Shown one piece after another: positions 28,557-38,197 of a stretch of DNA of 64,000 bases (within the stretch, counting starts at the first letter, position 1; the number at the start of each line of letters is the position of its first letter). The notes beneath the pieces are model-generated. The model searched no databases, had not been told where the DNA came from, and worked only from the letters and a program-made list of their open reading frames with translations. Source of the DNA: Aliicoccus persicus (GTDB lineage Bacteria > Bacillota > Bacilli > Staphylococcales > Salinicoccaceae); NCBI RefSeq assembly GCF_900110815.1, contig NZ_FOIT01000001.1, positions 687,555-751,554 of the forward strand, given 5' to 3'. The translations under genes and the position numbers were made by a program.

Positions 28557-28799
28557 TTGCAACGACTATTTATATACTTTGTTCGATTATATCAAAGATT
28601 CATATCGCCTTTATTTCCACCGTCTTGCCGTTTTGAACCGACCTGTTCAAACTATGCAATCGAAGCGATTCAAGAACATGGCGCATTGAAAGGTACTTAT
28701 CTCGGAACGAAACGTATTTTAAAATGTCATCCATTCCATCCAGGCGGCTATGATCCTGTGCCGTTTAAAGAGAAAAAAGAATCTGAGAAGAGCAAATAA
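28557..28799 (+). CDS. yidD: Membrane protein insertion efficiency factor
   Basis: YidD is a small amphipathic peripheral protein that assists the YidC/Sec insertase. The family core [17 protein letters not shown], the [16 protein letters not shown] motif and the Cys pattern are intact. The start is assigned to TTG at 28557, six bases after GAGGTG. It gives an 80-residue product whose N-terminus ([14 protein letters not shown]) aligns with staphylococcal YidD. The longer frame upstream lies over the divergent ytkD start region and is not typical. Confidence 0.88.
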   Translation: MQRLFIYFVRLYQRFISPLFPPSCRFEPTCSNYAIEAIQEHGALKGTYLGTKRILKCHPFHPGGYDPVPFKEKKESEKSK

Positions 28800-28824
28800 T
28801 CCCTCACGGGCAGGAAAATGGTTT

Positions 28825-29099
28825 TTCGTGTCTGTGAGCAAGTCTCATGGGAACGCAAATCAATTTGCGTGTCAGTGAGCAAGTTTCATTGAAACGCAAA
28901 TCAATCTGCGTGTCAGTGAGCTAGTTTCATTGAAACGCAAATCAATCTGCGTGTCAGTGAGCAAGTCTCATTGGAACGCAAATCAATCTGCGTGTCTGTG
29001 AGCAACTCTCATTGGAACGCAAACCAATCTGCGTGTCTATGAGCAACTCTCATTGGAACGCAAACCAATCTGCGTGTCTGTGAGGAAGTCTCATGGGCA
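28825..29099. repeat. Tandem array, about 6.7 units of 41 bp
   Basis: Units begin near TGCGTGTC at 28866, 28907, 28948, 28989, 29030 and 29071, exactly 41 bases apart, with a diverged first unit from 28825. Each unit has GTGAGCAAGTYTCATT followed by an AACGCAAATCAAT-type half. It lies between yidD and the convergent menE. It aligns with the first units of the 16603 array (shared GAGCAAGTCTCATTGG), so both belong to one family. Confidence 0.93.
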
Positions 29100-29128
29100 C
29101 AAAACTACTAAACACCTTCAAAAATACA

Positions 29129-30517
29129 TCAGAGATCTTTGTTAACTATAAATTTCTCTCTATTCAACAATCTTGAAATCTTTCCAGTAGATGTCCGTTC
29201 GATTTCCCTAACAAACAATACATCTTTCGGATGTTTGTATCGTGATAACTTCTCATCAAACACGAGCTGAAGTCGAGAAATAATATTAGCTTCTTCTTCG
29301 CATTCTAATATCAATACTGGCACTTCACCCCACACATCATCTGCCTTTTTTACAACGACACATTCAACATCAGGCAAAACACCGTGTACAACCTTTTCTA
29401 TTTCACTCGGATAGATATTTTCTCCACCAGAGATGATTAAGTCTTGTCTTCGATCTAAAATGTACAAATACCCTTCATCATCAATATGTCCGATATCTCC
29501 AGTATTAAAATATCCATCTGATGTATTAATCTCAGCATTTAAATACCCCGGCGTAACAACAGGCAAGTTGACCAGCGCATTCGAATCCTCATTCAGTATG
29601 ATTTCATTATTGATTATCTTTCCGACTGCACCGTCTAAAATTTTAGAGTCGTTATATGGAATCATTATCATTTGAGACATTGTTTCTGTCATACCATATG
29701 AGTTGAACACTCGAATATTCTGTTCTAAAGCCCGCTTCAACAGCGGTGTTCGAACACCAGCACCGCCAAGTAGTACACCTTCCAACCTAGTCCAATCAAA
29801 TTCACAATCAATTAAGCGTTCAAGCATTATCGGGACAAAGCTCGTATGAGTGACTGCATGCGTGTTCATCAAATCAATAATTGACTGTTCATTGAATTTC
29901 TCATTGATAACAAGCGTGCACCCATTAATTAATGTTCGGAATACGATTGACAATCCTGATATATGAAATATTGGATTGACGAGCAACCACACACTATCTT
30001 CTGAGTACCCCATACCTGCCCTACATCTCGTATCTGATGCGAAGTGATTGCCATACGTTTGTTTGACCGCCTTCGCGCGTCCGGTCGTGCCTGAAGTAAA
30101 CATAATCGATAAAATATCATCGTCATCATACGACTCAACTTCAAACGATACACTATCCATATCCATCAATGATTCATATGAGTAAACAGTTAAAGAATCA
30201 CTATGTAAAGGCTGGGTAGCAATGACCACATCGACGTCTACATCTGCAAGTTGCTTAGTAATTTCGTCATGTGTCAATCGACTATTAATCATAACGATTT
30301 CAACACCCACGAGCATACACGCATTGATTAAAAAGTAAGCGTCACTACTGTTATGTATAAGGAGTCCGATGCGTTTCGTCTCCAGCGATTTAATGCGCTC
30401 GGCCAATGCCATGGATTGCTGATAAACCGCTTCAAACGTATAATTTTTATCTCTAAATATCATAGCGATTTTATGCGGATTATTATTATATTGTTCAATC
30501 AACCAGTGTGTGTTCAT
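29129..30517 (-). CDS. menE: o-Succinylbenzoate-CoA ligase
   Basis: MenE adenylates o-succinylbenzoate and joins it to CoA in menaquinone synthesis. The 462-residue ANL-superfamily enzyme has the AMP motif IMFTSGTTGRAKAVKQTYGNH near residue 140 (key residues TSGTTGR). NSYGMTETMSQ, YFNTGDIGHIDDEGYLYI and DRRQDLIISGGENIYPSEIE follow, and the catalytic Lys is in ERTSTGKISR. The ATG at 30517 lies seven bases after GGAGG. It follows menB but is separated from it by a hairpin. Confidence 0.93.
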   Translation of the reverse strand: MNTHWLIEQYNNNPHKIAMIFRDKNYTFEAVYQQSMALAERIKSLETKRIGLLIHNSSDAYFLINACMLVGVEIVMINSRLTHDEITKQLADVDVDVVIATQPLHSDSLTVYSYESLMDMDSVSFEVESYDDDDILSIMFTSGTTGRAKAVKQTYGNHFASDTRCRAGMGYSEDSVWLLVNPIFHISGLSIVFRTLINGCTLVINEKFNEQSIIDLMNTHAVTHTSFVPIMLERLIDCEFDWTRLEGVLLGGAGVRTPLLKRALEQNIRVFNSYGMTETMSQMIMIPYNDSKILDGAVGKIINNEIILNEDSNALVNLPVVTPGYLNAEINTSDGYFNTGDIGHIDDEGYLYILDRRQDLIISGGENIYPSEIEKVVHGVLPDVECVVVKKADDVWGEVPVLILECEEEANIISRLQLVFDEKLSRYKHPKDVLFVREIERTSTGKISRLLNREKFIVNKDL

Positions 30518-30546
30518 GTACACACCTCCTTAAATTCAATTTAAAA

Positions 30547-30568
30547 AGAGACCGATTGCTCAGTCTCT
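30547..30568 (-). terminator. Hairpin between menB and menE
   Basis: AGAGAC and GTCTCT pair around ten bases and run leftward into five T residues. It probably attenuates read-through from menB into menE. Confidence 0.65.
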
Positions 30569-30577
30569 CAATTGATT

Positions 30578-31396
30578 CTATGGGAATTTAGGAAACTGAT
30601 CGAAGTCAGGTTTGCGTTTCTCTTTAAATGCGTCGCGTCCTTCCTTCGCTTCATCTGTCGTGTAATAAAGTAAAGTTGCGTCTCCAGCGAACTGTTGTAA
30701 TCCTGCAAGTCCATCTGTGTCTGCATTCATCGCTGCTTTTAAGAATCTCAATGCTGTTGGTGAGTGTTGCATAATCTCTTCACACCACTTCACTGTTTCA
30801 TCTTCAAGTTCAGCAAGTGGAACAACTGTGTTCACTAAGCCCATGTCCAGTGCTTCTTGCGCATCATATTGACGGCACAGGTACCAGATTTCACGTGCTT
30901 TTTTGTGACCAACGATCCTTGCTAAGTAACCTGAACCGTAACCTGCATCGAATGAACCAACTTTTGGTCCTGTTTGACCGAATCTTGCATTATCCGCTGC
31001 AATTGATAAGTCACAAACGACATTGAGTACTTGTCCGCCACCGATTGCCCACCCTGCAACCATCGCAATGACTGGTTTTGGAATAACTCGTATCAAGCGT
31101 TGTAAGTCAAGGACATTAAGACGTGGAATATCATCATCTCCAACATAACCACCGTGTCCACGCACGCTTTGGTCTCCACCTGAACAAAATGCTTTCTCGC
31201 CCTCACCTGTTAAAATAATAACCGAAACTTCCTGGTCATCACGTGCACGTGAAAATGCATCGATCATCTCATTTACTGTAAGTGGTGTGAATGCGTTATG
31301 TACTTCTGGTCGGTTTATTGTTACTTTACCGATTCCATTGTATTTCTCATACTTAATTTCTTTATATTCTTTTACCGTTTCCCACACTCTAGTCAT
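30578..31396 (-). CDS. menB: 1,4-Dihydroxy-2-naphthoyl-CoA synthase
   Basis: MenB closes the naphthoquinone ring of o-succinylbenzoyl-CoA. The 272-residue crotonase-fold enzyme has [14 protein letters not shown] near residue 25 and [15 protein letters not shown] near 80 (oxyanion Gly). [39 protein letters not shown] and a C-terminal EKRKPDF are also present. All are diagnostic of MenB rather than generic enoyl-CoA hydratases. GGAG precedes the ATG. It lies two bases downstream of the menH stop. Confidence 0.96.
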   Translation of the reverse strand: MTRVWETVKEYKEIKYEKYNGIGKVTINRPEVHNAFTPLTVNEMIDAFSRARDDQEVSVIILTGEGEKAFCSGGDQSVRGHGGYVGDDDIPRLNVLDLQRLIRVIPKPVIAMVAGWAIGGGQVLNVVCDLSIAADNARFGQTGPKVGSFDAGYGSGYLARIVGHKKAREIWYLCRQYDAQEALDMGLVNTVVPLAELEDETVKWCEEIMQHSPTALRFLKAAMNADTDGLAGLQQFAGDATLLYYTTDEAKEGRDAFKEKRKPDFDQFPKFP

Positions 31397-31398
31397 AA

Positions 31399-32190
31399 TT
31401 AATTCTCCTTTACTTGTTGTAAAAATAAATTGACTTCTGATAAAAATGCTTCCTTTTGCTCGAGATGCACATTATGTGCCGCATCATCGACGATTACAAG
31501 CGATGTTCTCGGATGTTTTTTATCGATTGCTGTGTTAATAGTAACAAACTTTTCATCCGATTCTCCAACGATTAGAAGAATTGGTATGTCTACTTTAAGA
31601 AACAGGTCTCCTAAAAATGGTTGCACGCCTGTGCCATATACCATTAAACTGCGTGCGGCTTGCACTGGATCTTGAGACGCTCTATTCTCTTTTTGGAATT
31701 GATACGTTGATGGATCTAATCGTTTTTCAGACTCAAACAGCGGCATTTTCTCCCACTCCGATAAAAATCCATCAAAGTCATTCATCATATGTGTTGCTCG
31801 TTCTAAATCGATATTAAAGCGCGCTTGTTTCTTCTCTTCATCATCAATCCCAAGAGAGGTACTTTCCAATATTGCAGATTTAAATAATGTTGGATAGTAA
31901 CACAATAGTGCACTTCCGATACGGCCACCCATTGAATAGCCGAAAAGATGTAGTTTCTTTAACTTTAAAGCGTCGATGACAGCCTTCACACGTTCGAGTA
32001 CATCTAAAAAGGAAACATCAATGCTCTCAAGTTCACTATCACCAAAACCTGGCAGATCGATTGCAAGCACGTTCATCGATTTGCTTAGCTCTTGTGAAAC
32101 GTCATTCAAACTATTCATATCTGCTAGGAACCCATGCAAAACGACGACAGTCTCATCAAAATTGTTATCAATAAATTTATAATTCAACAT
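31399..32190 (-). CDS. menH: 2-Succinyl-6-hydroxy-2,4-cyclohexadiene-1-carboxylate synthase
   Basis: MenH eliminates pyruvate from SEPHCHC. The 263-residue alpha/beta hydrolase shows [21 protein letters not shown] and the nucleophile elbow [11 protein letters not shown] near residue 85. The acid/His segments are VGESDEKF and [10 protein letters not shown]. The ATG at 32190 overlaps the end of menD by 14 bases and gives the usual MenH N-terminus; a TTG just before it is less likely. Confidence 0.9.
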   Translation of the reverse strand: MLNYKFIDNNFDETVVVLHGFLADMNSLNDVSQELSKSMNVLAIDLPGFGDSELESIDVSFLDVLERVKAVIDALKLKKLHLFGYSMGGRIGSALLCYYPTLFKSAILESTSLGIDDEEKKQARFNIDLERATHMMNDFDGFLSEWEKMPLFESEKRLDPSTYQFQKENRASQDPVQAARSLMVYGTGVQPFLGDLFLKVDIPILLIVGESDEKFVTINTAIDKKHPRTSLVIVDDAAHNVHLEQKEAFLSEVNLFLQQVKEN

Positions 32191-33853
32191 CAAGCTGACT
32201 CACCGCTTCAAATATTTTTTCTTTCAGTGACTGATGTGACTCTAGATTCATTGTGCGGTCTGTGATTATTTCAACGATGAGCCGACCTGGTTTTGATAAA
32301 TCCAAGTGTTCCAACCCATCAACATCCTTAATACGTGAATAATCAAACTGGTAGAGCTGCGCGGCATGTTCAAACGACATATTCATTGGCGTACCAAATA
32401 AACGTTCAAAAACGGATGGTTCGCTGTATTGCGGTAAGAAGTTGAAAATACCACCACCATTATTGTTAAACAGAATGATGTTGATATTGATATCTTCTAG
32501 TTTAGAAATTAACAAACCATTCATATCATGATAAAACGCTAAATCTCCGATGATTAAAGTCACATTACGATGCTTAGCCATACCGAGTGCGGTTGATGTG
32601 ACCCCGTCTATACCATTGACACCTCGGTTCGCAAAAATATCATGCACATTTTTCGTATCGTAACGCTCAACATCACGGACAGGCATACTATTAGAAACAA
32701 AAATCGCCTGATCTTCTGGAATCATGTTGAGTAACTCAAATGTAAAACGACCTTCATCATTATAGTTAGTCACAAGACGATTCAACGTATTCGTTATCGC
32801 ATCATTCACTTTGTGTGTTGTGTCATAAAAATGATGATCAGCATTATCTATCACAATTTGTTTTAAATGGGAATTGACCATTCCGACGAAGCTTTCATTT
32901 GGTAACGTCGGAAATGTTTTTAAATCCTTAAATTCACTGAAATATAGTTGTTTCGTTGACTCAGGTAGTTTTTTCAAAAATATATTCGTTGATTTAGAAG
33001 TAAATGGATCACCAACACGTATGATGAAGTCAAACGATTCTAGTAAGTCCTCTCGGTGATTTAATACATAACTAAATAATAAATCATGATTTGTGATGAC
33101 ATCTTCATTTTTTTGAACAAACTGTCGTGAGTCTGCAATAATCGGTACATTAAGTGTGGACAAGTATTCTACAGATTCCCTCAAGTCCACTTCTGTTGCG
33201 CCAAGTAAAATCAAACCGCGGCCACTCAATTCTATTTTACCGTCTAATCGATGCTCGGTTATTACATCTGAATGTTTGGTAGAACGCGTAAACAAATCCA
33301 AGCGATTTAAATCAGGTAATAATGGCTCATCAATCTGAACATTTAGATGTACGGGACCTTGCTCTGAACCACTCAGAAACTGAGATGCTTGATTGATTAC
33401 TGCTTCAACTTCTCTCGTATCATTCAACTCCGGATTCGTAACATTGAGTTCATAATAATAATTGACAAAGTTTTGATACATGTGCGTCTGATTCATCGTC
33501 TGAGGCGCACCAATATTTCTTAGTTCAGCTGGCCTGTCTGCTGTGATGACGACTAGCGGTACATTTGCATACTTCGCTTCACTTACCGCTGGCGTATAGT
33601 TGGCAGCAGCTGTACCTGATGTACATATAATTGCAACCGGTCGTCTCGAACCTTTGTATAATCCAAGTGCAAAAAATGCTGCACTTCGTTCATCTGGATG
33701 AATATATGTCTTTAATTTTGGATGTAACTCAGCCGCAATTGCAAGCGGCGTAGAACGTGAACCAGGGCTAATGACAATTTCATCAACCCCGTGTTCATAT
33801 AAACTATCAATCATTGTAAATACTTGCTCAGTCAACCGTGTCTTGTGGTTCAT
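32177..33853 (-). CDS. menD: SEPHCHC synthase
   Basis: MenD is a thiamine diphosphate enzyme that adds a succinic semialdehyde unit from 2-oxoglutarate to isochorismate. The 558-residue protein opens with DEIVISPGSRSTPLAIA and contains ICTSGTAAANYTPAVSEA. The ThDP/Mg motif lies in the C-terminal third: LIIGDLAFYHDMNG, then NIILFNNNGGGIFNFLPQ. Overlaps with menF (26 bases) and menH show tight translational coupling. Confidence 0.95.
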   Translation of the reverse strand: MNHKTRLTEQVFTMIDSLYEHGVDEIVISPGSRSTPLAIAAELHPKLKTYIHPDERSAAFFALGLYKGSRRPVAIICTSGTAAANYTPAVSEAKYANVPLVVITADRPAELRNIGAPQTMNQTHMYQNFVNYYYELNVTNPELNDTREVEAVINQASQFLSGSEQGPVHLNVQIDEPLLPDLNRLDLFTRSTKHSDVITEHRLDGKIELSGRGLILLGATEVDLRESVEYLSTLNVPIIADSRQFVQKNEDVITNHDLLFSYVLNHREDLLESFDFIIRVGDPFTSKSTNIFLKKLPESTKQLYFSEFKDLKTFPTLPNESFVGMVNSHLKQIVIDNADHHFYDTTHKVNDAITNTLNRLVTNYNDEGRFTFELLNMIPEDQAIFVSNSMPVRDVERYDTKNVHDIFANRGVNGIDGVTSTALGMAKHRNVTLIIGDLAFYHDMNGLLISKLEDININIILFNNNGGGIFNFLPQYSEPSVFERLFGTPMNMSFEHAAQLYQFDYSRIKDVDGLEHLDLSKPGRLIVEIITDRTMNLESHQSLKEKIFEAVSQLDVEL

Positions 33854-35213
33854 CGTTAACCCCCAACAAATCCATCATCGGCTTGAATTTTACATGTGTT
33901 TCTTCAAGCTCAGATTCTACTTCTGATTCTTTTACGATCCCAACACCCGCATATAATGTCGCACTTCGATCTCTAATGAACATAGAACGGAGTGCTACTG
34001 CAAATTCTGCATCGTTATCCTCATGAATCAGTCCAAGTGGTGCCGCATATAATCCTCGTGCACCAAATTCTTTCTTCACAATATATTCCATCGCAACATC
34101 CTTCGGTAACCCACCAGTCGCTGGTGTCGGATGAAATCGCTCTAGAATCGAGAAAATATTAACATCTTTTTTAAGTTTAGCTTCTATATCAGTCTCTAGA
34201 TGATAGATGAAATTACTTGCTAAAATTTTTGGCATTTCACTATACTGCACTTCATCGGAAAATTCATTTAAATGATGAACGATTTCATCGGCAACGAGTT
34301 GATGCTCGTATTTATTTTTTTCGTCATGGAGTAATATGTCTTGATTCTTTTTATCTTGTGAAGCATCAGTATCTTTTGCTATACTCCCTGCAATCGCACT
34401 CGTAAATAACGTTTTTCCTTTTATTTCGTATAAACGCTCAGGCGTTTTCGATACAAAAATAGCACCATGATTTTCAAAATATATCGTATAGTTTTGCGTA
34501 TCATGATCGAGTTGTTCAAAAATATAATTTGTATCGATTTCCTGCTTAAACATGATCAAACGCTGGCGAGACAGTACGACTTTTACAAAGTCATCATCTA
34601 ATCTATCTATCGTTTCTCTAACGAGTTCCTTCCATCCTTTAACAAACAAATCTTTAGAACGCGTAATTTCCGGAACTGTTACAGCACCAATTTTCGTTTT
34701 TGCAATGGTTGTAGACATCTCATGCACTTCATCTAAAATCTTATCTAAATCAACATTTTTAATTTTATCGGTAATAATTAATACTTTGTTGACAAAATCA
34801 AATTGATATTTAGCTAGGTGAAAACTTACAACATTAAAATCATTCCACTCATCCGTTGTTTCTTCAGCTGCAAACTTCATGCCACCAAAAAGGCTTAAAC
34901 TCGATTTATTTTCATTTCCAAAATCGACATGCTGAATTGAATTAAACAGTTTATCTTTGTTTTCCTGTAACTGCTCATCATCGAATTTAGAACGACTTAT
35001 GCTCTTTATATATTGGATACCCACTTTGTTATATGTATGTGGCGCATTTTTAGAGCGATACCAATAGCGCTGTCCTTTTTGAGCATCAAAATAGTGTAGC
35101 ACTTGTGTCGGTTCTAAATTAGAATCACCGAATGAAAAATGCATTGAAATATATTTCTTATCACCATTTATTTTTATTTTCTGTATTGCCTCACGGTAAA
35201 ATTTAATATCCAC
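33828..35213 (-). CDS. menF: Isochorismate synthase
   Basis: MenF converts chorismate to isochorismate, the entry step to menaquinone. The 461-residue chorismate-binding enzyme has the C-terminal catalytic block: VVLSRQRLIMF, LFTSAIAGSIAKD, HEKNKYEHQLVADEI, FHPTPATGG and GLYAAPLGLIHED. The ORF opens with GTG at 35213 and only a weak AAAGAAG ribosome site. The next in-frame Met lies 23 residues in and would cut the N-terminal domain, so GTG is kept. It heads the menFDHB operon. Confidence 0.92.
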   Translation of the reverse strand: MDIKFYREAIQKIKINGDKKYISMHFSFGDSNLEPTQVLHYFDAQKGQRYWYRSKNAPHTYNKVGIQYIKSISRSKFDDEQLQENKDKLFNSIQHVDFGNENKSSLSLFGGMKFAAEETTDEWNDFNVVSFHLAKYQFDFVNKVLIITDKIKNVDLDKILDEVHEMSTTIAKTKIGAVTVPEITRSKDLFVKGWKELVRETIDRLDDDFVKVVLSRQRLIMFKQEIDTNYIFEQLDHDTQNYTIYFENHGAIFVSKTPERLYEIKGKTLFTSAIAGSIAKDTDASQDKKNQDILLHDEKNKYEHQLVADEIVHHLNEFSDEVQYSEMPKILASNFIYHLETDIEAKLKKDVNIFSILERFHPTPATGGLPKDVAMEYIVKKEFGARGLYAAPLGLIHEDNDAEFAVALRSMFIRDRSATLYAGVGIVKESEVESELEETHVKFKPMMDLLGVNDEPQDTVD

Positions 35214-35264
35214 CTAATACACTTCTTTCACACGATTAATAGTTTCATTTTATCATTTATCCTG

Positions 35265-35293
35265 TTTACTGTGTTATATATAAAATATATTAT
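35265..35293 (+). promoter_or_regulatory. Promoter of menA
   Basis: TTTACT and TATTAT are separated by exactly 17 bases, about 40 bases upstream of the menA start and within the menF-menA divergent gap. Confidence 0.7.
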
Positions 35294-35335
35294 GCTAGAA
35301 TTAATGCGGATAAATTTTAGATAGGAGATTTTATA

Positions 35336-36250
35336 ATGCAAGGTACAGAAACACTCACGGGTTTTAAAAAGTATATCAATCTAACACGACCCCATACATT
35401 AACTGCCAGCTTTGTTCCAATATTAGTGGGTTCAGCAGCAGCACTCGTCTATGACACGTTTCGCTTTGATATATTCATTTGCATGTTAATTGCTACGTTG
35501 TTGATTCAAAGTGCGACAAACATGTTCAATGAATATTTTGACTACAAGCGTGGATTAGATAGCAAGGAGTCTGTTGGAATTGCAGGTGCGATCGTTAGAA
35601 ACGGAATGTCACCGCGTCAAGTGTTTACAATCGCAGTCGCATTTTATGTCATCGCTGCATTGGTTGGTCTGTACATCACATTCCAATCATCAATCATCGT
35701 ATTAATTATTGGATTGATTGGTATGGCTGTCGGTTATTTTTATACTGGTGGTCCATTCCCAATTTCTTGGACACCATTTGGTGAAATATTTGCAGGCTTA
35801 TTCATGGGGACAATCTTAATTGTATTGACGTTCTATATTCACTTAGGTGAGATCAATAGCTTCATCATTCTATTATCTCTACCTGTTGCAATTACGATTG
35901 GACTGTTGAACATGGCAAATAATATTAGAGACCGTGTAAAAGATAAAAGAAGTGGACGTAGAACATACGTTATTCTAGTTGGTAAGAATACAGCTATTCT
36001 AACTGCAGCAATAGCACTTTTTATTGGCTATGTGATTATTTTATATATTGGAACCATCCACGAAAACAGCAGCGTTTTTCTACTGCTTCCATTGCTATCT
36101 ATTCCAATTGCTGTTGAAACGATTAAATTGCTACAACAAGGGAATAAACCTATAGAACTAATTCCTGCAATGGCGTCAATGGGTAAATTAAATACGGTTT
36201 TAGGATTGCTTTTAACAATTGGTTTATTATTACAGGCGATATTTTACTAA
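35336..36250 (+). CDS. menA: 1,4-Dihydroxy-2-naphthoate polyprenyltransferase
   Basis: MenA attaches the polyprenyl chain to DHNA, giving demethylmenaquinone. The 304-residue UbiA-family membrane protein has about nine helices and two Asp-rich motifs. These are NMFNEYFDYKRGLDSKES near residue 60 and NNIRDRVKDKRSGRRT near 198. It starts LTRPHTLTASFVPILVG, typical of MenA. GGAG precedes the ATG. It is divergent from menFDHBE, so the window holds the pathway from chorismate to demethylmenaquinone except MenC and the DHNA-CoA thioesterase. Confidence 0.93.
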   Translation: MQGTETLTGFKKYINLTRPHTLTASFVPILVGSAAALVYDTFRFDIFICMLIATLLIQSATNMFNEYFDYKRGLDSKESVGIAGAIVRNGMSPRQVFTIAVAFYVIAALVGLYITFQSSIIVLIIGLIGMAVGYFYTGGPFPISWTPFGEIFAGLFMGTILIVLTFYIHLGEINSFIILLSLPVAITIGLLNMANNIRDRVKDKRSGRRTYVILVGKNTAILTAAIALFIGYVIILYIGTIHENSSVFLLLPLLSIPIAVETIKLLQQGNKPIELIPAMASMGKLNTVLGLLLTIGLLLQAIFY

Positions 36251-36362
36251 AGTTGAAAAATTACCATTGCGTGATTTAGTTCAAAATTCGTGTATCATGC
36301 TTGCTTATTGCTATTTCACGAATTATAATTGACTATGACTTAAAAAAATGGGGGGAAATTTA

Positions 36363-38150
36363 ATGAGTCTTAAGAAATACTTGTTAGCTGGTGGGTTAAG
36401 TACTGTTTTAGTACTTGGTGCATGTAACGACGACGCTGATACAACGGACGATACATCTGACGATGAAGAGACAGATACAGAAGAAGTTGTAGAAGATGAA
36501 GAAGAAGATGAAGATGTAACTGATGAAGACGTAGAAGGCGATGCTGATGCGGACGCGGATGCTGATGCCGACGCGGATGCTGATGCCGATGCTGACGCGG
36601 ATGCTGACGCTGATGCAGATGCAGACGCGGATGCCGATGCTGATGCCGACGCGGATGCGGATGCCGACGCAGATGCCGATGCTGATGCTGACGCAGATGC
36701 TGATGCGGACGCGGATGCTGATGCCGACGCTGATGCCGATGCTGATGCTGACGCAGATGCTGATGCGGATGCCGACGCGGATGCTGACGCCGACGCAGAT
36801 GCTGATGCCGACGCGGATGCGGATGCCGACGCAGATGCTGATGCTGATGCCGACGCAGATGCTGATGCTGACGCGGATGCTGATGCTGACGCGGATGCTG
36901 ATGCCGACGCTGATGCGGATGCTGACGCAGATGCAGATGCTGACGCAGATGCTGATGCGGACGCTGATGCTGATGCCGACGCAGATGCTGATGCTGATGC
37001 TGACGCAGATGCTGATGCGGATGCCGACGCGGATGCGGATGCCGACGCGGATGCTGACGCAGATGCTGATGCAGATGCCGATGCTGACGCAGATGCTGAT
37101 GCGGATGCTGACGCTGACGCGGATGCGGATGCAGATGCGGATGCCGATGCTGACGCTGATGCGGATGCTGACGCTGATGCGGATGCTGACGCTGATGCTG
37201 ATGCCGATGCTGACGCAGATGCAGATGCCGACGCTGATGCGGATGCTGATGCGGATGCTGACGCTGACGCGGATGCGGATGCCGATGCTGACGCTGACGC
37301 GGATGCGGACGCTGATGCGGATGCTGACGCTGATGCAGATGCGGATGCTGACGCTGATGCAGATGCAGATGCGGATGCTGACGCGGATGCTGACGCTGAT
37401 GCTGATGCAGATGCGGATGCGGATGCTGACGCGGATGCGGATGCTGACGCGGATGCTGATGCAGATGCGGATGCTGATGCAGATGCGGATGCTGATGCAG
37501 ATGCGGATGCCGATGCTGACGCTGATGCTGACGCAGATGCAGATGCCGACGCTGATGCGGATGCCGACGCTGACGCGGATGCGGATGCTGACGCAGATGC
37601 GGATGCTGACGCAGATGGCGTAGCTTTCGTACCAGTTAATGAAACTGATTTCTTACTCGGTGCAGATGATTCAGATGCTGACGCAGACGCGGATGCGGAT
37701 TCAGATGCTGATGCTGACGAAGAAATCACTTACACTGGTGATGTTGGTGAATATACAGTTCTTGAGTACGGTTTCGGACAACTTCCTTTAGCTGAAGATG
37801 CTGAAGAAGGTGCAGAGCCAATTAACGTTGCGCTTGTATTATTCGAATACACGAACACAAGTGATATTCCAATTGCGCCACAAGAAGCATTCGGTACAGA
37901 TCTAGCTGTTAGAGAACTGACTGATTCTTCAGAAACAACATTAGGTAACTATACTATGGACTTACCAGAAGACTTCTCTTACGCGGCTGAATTAGAAGCA
38001 GCGAAAGAGCAAGTAGCTCCAGGTGAAACTGTTACTGCGATTGTTGCTTACGGTCCGGTTGACGGAACTTTAGAAGTTAGACTTCAAAGCCGTGTTAACC
38101 CAATGAGTGACAACACAGATGAGTTAGACGAAGAATTAAGAATTCAGTAA
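36363..38150 (+). CDS. Giant Asp-Ala repeat lipoprotein with C-terminal DUF5067-like domain
   Basis: This 595-residue surface lipoprotein has a signal peptide ending LVLGAC and an acidic linker. From residue 60 to 418 it is an uninterrupted run of about 180 Asp-Ala dipeptides, coded by mixed GAT/GAC and GCN codons. A second short DA/SD tract follows, then a globular domain (about 455-590) with [17 protein letters not shown] and [13 protein letters not shown], resembling DUF5067/DUF4352 Ig-like domains. The repeat probably spans the wall like the SD stalk of Sdr/Clf proteins, but with a lipid anchor. The ATG at 36363 lies six bases after GGGGGGA. Confidence 0.88.
   Translation: MSLKKYLLAGGLSTVLVLGACNDDADTTDDTSDDEETDTEEVVEDEEEDEDVTDEDVEGDADADADADADADADADADADADADADADADADADADADADADADADADADADADADADADADADADADADADADADADADADADADADADADADADADADADADADADADADADADADADADADADADADADADADADADADADADADADADADADADADADADADADADADADADADADADADADADADADADADADADADADADADADADADADADADADADADADADADADADADADADADADADADADADADADADADADADADADADADADADADADADADADADADADADADADADADADADADADADADADADADADADADADADADADADADADADADADADADADADADGVAFVPVNETDFLLGADDSDADADADADSDADADEEITYTGDVGEYTVLEYGFGQLPLAEDAEEGAEPINVALVLFEYTNTSDIPIAPQEAFGTDLAVRELTDSSETTLGNYTMDLPEDFSYAAELEAAKEQVAPGETVTAIVAYGPVDGTLEVRLQSRVNPMSDNTDELDEELRIQ
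36538..37616 (+). repeat. Hexanucleotide (GAYGCN) coding repeat, about 180 copies
   Basis: About 1.08 kb of strict 6-bp periodicity encodes Asp-Ala. Third positions vary (GCT, GCG, GCC, GCA; GAT, GAC), which prevents a perfect microsatellite. The reverse strand reads as an Ala-Ser frame and a third frame as Met-rich; both are artefacts of the repeat. Confidence 0.95.
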
Positions 38151-38160
38151 TAACAAATTA

Positions 38161-38183
38161 AGCGCCCTACGGGGCGCTTTTTT
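38161..38183 (+). terminator. Terminator with UACG tetraloop
   Basis: AGCGCCC and GGGCGCT pair around TACG and lead into six T residues, 10 bases after the Asp-Ala lipoprotein gene. The cUACGg loop is an unusually stable type. Confidence 0.88.
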
Positions 38184-38197
38184 AATGGGTGAAACTT

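Noticed and set aside
36323..37729. Long minus-strand Ala-Ser frame and plus-strand Met/Thr/Leu-rich frame over the repeat
   Set aside because: Both are alternative readings of the 6-bp Asp-Ala repeat; they lack their own starts, ribosome sites and any domain.
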